Origin: Liolophura sinensis
Taxonomy: Eukaryota > Mollusca > Polyplacophora > Chitonida > Chitonidae
Direction: 5' to 3'
Assembly: GCF_032854445.1 (NCBI RefSeq)
Contig: NC_088299.1
Span: forward strand, 17,353,608 to 17,417,607
DNA: 64,000 nucleotides
Below are positions 60,401 through 64,000 of this stretch, piece by piece (position 1 is the first letter of the stretch; each line of letters starts with the position of its first letter). A model generated the notes under the pieces. It worked only from the letters and a program-made list of their open reading frames with translations. It did no database searches and was not told where the DNA came from. Made by a program: the position numbers and the translations under genes.

Positions 60401-62665
60401 GCACATTATAACTTGCCAATTTTCCATGGTGTTAATCATCACAAGATGAGTGGAGTATAATGTAGTGACTGAACTGATGACATAACCACATTATAACTTG
60501 CCAATTTTTGCATGGTGTTAATCATCACAAGATGAGTGGAGTATAATATAGTGACTGAACTGATGACATAAGCACATTATAACTTACCAATTTTTCCATG
60601 GTGTTGATCATCACAAGATGAGTGGAGTATAACATAGTGACTGAACTGATGACATAAGCACATTATAACTTGCCAATTTTTCCATGGTGTTGATCATCAC
60701 AAGATGAGTGGAGTATAATATAGTGACTGAACTGATGACATAAGCACATTATAACTTACCAATTTTCCATGGTGTTAATCATCACAAGATGAGTGGAGTA
60801 TAATATAGTGACTGAACTGATGACATAAGCACATTATAACTTACCAATTTTCCATGGTGTTAATCATCACAAGATGAGTGGAGTATAATATAGTGACTGA
60901 ACTGATGACATAAGCACATTATAACTTACCAATTTTTCCATGGTGTTGATCATCACAAGATGAGTGGAGTATAATATAGTGACTGAACTGATGACATAAG
61001 CACATTATAACTTGCCAATTTTTCCATGGTGTTGATCATCACAAGATGAGTGGAGTATAATGTAGTGACTGAACTGATGACAATACCACATTATAACTTG
61101 CCAATTTTTGCATGGTGTTGATCATCACAAGATGAGTGGAGTATAATGTAGTGACTGAACTGATGACATAAGCACATTATAACTTGCCAATTTTTCCATG
61201 GTGTTAATCATCACAAGATGAGTGGAGTATAATATAGTGACTGAACTGATGACATAAGCACATTATAACTTGCCAATTTTCCATGGTGTTAATCATCACA
61301 AGATGAGTGGAGTATAATGTAGTGACTGAACTGATGACATAACCACATTATAACTTGCCAATTTTTGCATGGTGTTAATCATCACAAGATGAGTGGAGTA
61401 TAATATAGTGACTGAACTGATGACATAAGCACATTATAACTTACCAATTTTTCCATGGTGTTGATCATCACAAGATGAGTGGAGTATAACATAGTGACTG
61501 AACTGATGACATAAGCACATTATAACTTGCCAATTTTTCCATGGTGTTGATCATCACAAGATGAGTGGAGTATAATATAGTGACTGAACTGATGACATAA
61601 GCACATTATAACTTACCAATTTTCCATGGTGTTAATCATCACAAGATGAGTGGAGTATAATATAGTGACTGAACTGATGACATAAGCACATTATAACTTA
61701 CCAATTTTCCATGGTGTTAATCATCACAAGATGAGTGGAGTATAATATAGTGACTGAACTGATGACATAAGCACATTATAACTTACCAATTTTTCCATGG
61801 TGTTGATCATCACAAGATGAGTGGAGTATAATATAGTGACTGAACTGATGACATAAGCACATTATAACTTGCCAATTTTTCCATGGTGTTGATCATCACA
61901 AGATGAGTGGAGTATAATGTAGTGACTGAACTGATGACAATACCACATTATAACTTGCCAATTTTTGCATGGTGTTGATCATCACAAGATGAGTGGAGTA
62001 TAATATAGTGACTGAACTGATGACATAAGCACATTATAACTTGCCAATTTTCCATGGTGTTGATCATCACAAGATGAGTGGAGTATAATATAGTGACTGA
62101 ACTGATGACATAAGCACATTATAACTTGCCAATTTTCCATGGTGTTGATCATCACAAGATGAGTGGAGTATAATATAGTGACTGAACTGATGACATAACC
62201 ACATTATAACTTGCCAATTTTCCATGGTGTTGATCATCACAAGATGAGTGGAGTATAATATAGTGACTGAACTGATGACATAAGCACATTATAACTTGCC
62301 AATTTTTCCATGGTGTTGATCATCACAAGATGAGTGGAGTATAATATAGTGACTGAACTGATGACATAAGCACATTATAACTTACCAATTTTTCCATGGT
62401 GTTAATCATCACAAGATGAGTGGAGTATAATGTAGTGACTGAACTGATGACATAAGCACATTATAACTTGCCAATTTTTCCATGGTGTTGATCATCACAA
62501 GATGAGTGGAGTATAATATAGTGACTGAACTGATGACATAAGCACATTATAACTTGCCAATTTTCCATGGTGTTGATCATCACAAGATGAGTGGAGTATA
62601 ATGTAGTGACTGAACTGATGACATAAGCACATTATAACTTACCAATTTTTCCATGGTGTTCTCTT
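57423..62665. repeat. 5.2-kb satellite-like array of 85/86-bp units
   Basis: About 61 copies containing gttgatcatcacaagatgag, tggagtataatatagtgact, gaactgatgacataagcaca and ttataacttgccaatttttc, joined by ccatggt. Units differ by one T in the T-run (85 or 86 bp) and at a few diagnostic sites (gat/aat, ata/gta, tgcc/tacc, aagc/aacc/atacc). A ten-unit block of 857 bp is repeated from about 60265 to 61121 and 61122 to 61996. No open frame is maintained, so it is non-coding DNA. Confidence 0.98.
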
Positions 62666-64000
62666 TTGCGTTGGGGTGCAAATTGATTTGTCACAGAATG
62701 GTGTAATGTAAGACTATTTCTTTTTCAGTACTTTAAAAGTAACAACCAATGACAGCTGTAATATATTGTATAGTATATTTATTGTTTATATAAGGTCATA
62801 AATTGCCATAAAGAGCCAAAGTTTATTGCATGATCCCCAAAAGAGCCAAATTTGCATGACCCCAAAAGCTGACCCCAAAAGCTTCCCAGTTGCTGAATAC
62901 CCCAAAAAATCAAAAATCAAAATTAAGTAGCTTTTTTTCTACAAAAGTGCTTTTTTGGCAGATATATGTCATCAAATATTATATCTTCAGTGGTGAAACA
63001 TTTTTCCAGTAAGGATTTATCCTAATCCTACCTTGTAAACAAACGTGAGAACATTGTAAACAAACGTGAGAACAAATTTCCATGATCAGAGTTCTCAGAA
63101 TATAAAGGCAAAATGTGTAACTTACTCATGGGTGAACTTTGAAGTCATTTTCCTTATCTCCAGGAAGGAGGAAGGAAACATGTAATTATGTCAGCACAAT
63201 CGCCTTGCCTAAGATATTCAGAAAGTTACCAGTAGAGATGCTCTTATACACATGTATGTTGGCCACTGGTGATCCAGGGTGTGCTCTATGAGATTGTACG
63301 GTATCCCAAAACACATAGTCTGAAAGAGAGTGGTAGGCTGATGCCATGTACCATATGCAGGAGTATTGCATTTCTTAGCACAGCTTATAATCAGCAGATG
63401 TTGTCAGGTTACAGTATTGGGTTTAAAGGTAGCGGGAACTGTGGAGGCCATGTGTTAATGAATGTTACTTCATCCCTCTGAGAAAGAAGATCAACGGTCG
63501 TTTTGGCCTGTACTTGTTTATGTCGAGAAATTCAAATTCAAGTTCACCTAGGTAAATGAATAAATGTGAGCGATGTGTTTCATTTATGTTACATATGTGC
63601 CTTTGGATGATTGTCTTTAACTTTGCATGCTTTAATAACCTTATTTGGAAGTAGGATTGTCAATCAGGGACTGATTCGACACTAAGCCATTTCTGTCTAA
63701 AAAATTGTGAAGATTTAAAACCTATCACGCAATTCTTTGTTTTTGTGTTGAAAATTGAAATTTGGACGCATTTGTCTCATAATAACATTTATGAGGTGGG
63801 ACAAATGTCTAGAGATAACCTCCAGCTCGTATTTCTGATTTTGACCTCTATAATTATATTAATGTTCTGTTTACTGAATCACCCACAGCTACAGGTGTTT
63901 ACCAGGATACAGTCTCTGTGGATCTGGGGTTAAACTCAACTTCCACTTCACACATCTGACAAACACTGTAGCATACAGCTGAAAGCTTATGTTCTAGAAA
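62666..64000. other. No gene recognised at right edge
   Basis: Small tandem motif at 62810-62885 (ccccaaaagagccaaa, ccccaaaagct) and a 19-bp direct repeat ttgtaaacaaacgtgagaac at about 63035-63074. ORFs at 63186-63481 and 63745-63933 have no family resemblance. Confidence 0.5.

Overview
The window is eukaryotic, AT-rich animal DNA. Genes are split by spliceosomal introns, tRNA-derived SINEs and small DNA transposons are scattered through it, and there is no bacterial-style operon. The two recognisable proteins are metazoan. The two SINE families (one with a tRNA-like head, A/B boxes and a conserved body; one ending in a complementary tRNA-like head with the motif ccgggccggtc) resemble repeats I associate with molluscs and other lophotrochozoans. 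That assignment is inference.

The coding content is a divergent gene pair. On the minus strand, 14790 down to 2983, is a complete nine-exon gene for translation initiation factor eIF2 beta (EIF2S2). Its introns carry a SINE, a 78-bp tandem array, a 49-bp tandem array, a decayed hAT transposase and MITE copies. On the plus strand, 15169 to 22121, is an eight-exon ZFAND1-like gene with two AN1 zinc fingers. The start codons are 378 bp apart, so a shared bidirectional promoter is likely. ZFAND1 acts in stress-granule clearance and eIF2 is the translation factor whose inhibition triggers stress granules, so the pairing may be functional. The ZFAND1 copy carries an apparent 1-nt insertion in an A6 run of exon 6, a decayed partial copy of exon 4 in intron 2, and a C-terminus that runs into a degenerate minisatellite.

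From about 22.1 kb to the end I recognise no gene. Tandem repeats dominate: a degenerate array after ZFAND1, 20-21 bp and 23 bp arrays, a 5.8-kb array of 51-bp units (26.98-32.74 kb), a 37-bp array (45.2-46.6 kb), a 31-bp array (52.4 kb), a 30-bp array (54.8 kb) and a 5.2-kb array of 85/86-bp units (57.4-62.7 kb). Two more arrays lie at the left edge. Together they make up roughly a quarter of the window. Long ORFs over these arrays are consequences of repeat periods divisible by three and are not called as genes. Two weak candidate exons (33.53 and 35.04 kb) are phase-compatible and may belong to an unidentified plus-strand gene.

No clearly new biological system is demonstrated. The items most worth following up are the divergent promoter pair, the GC-AG intron, the ZFAND1 frameshift and exon copy, the two large arrays with higher-order structure, and several inverted-repeat elements.
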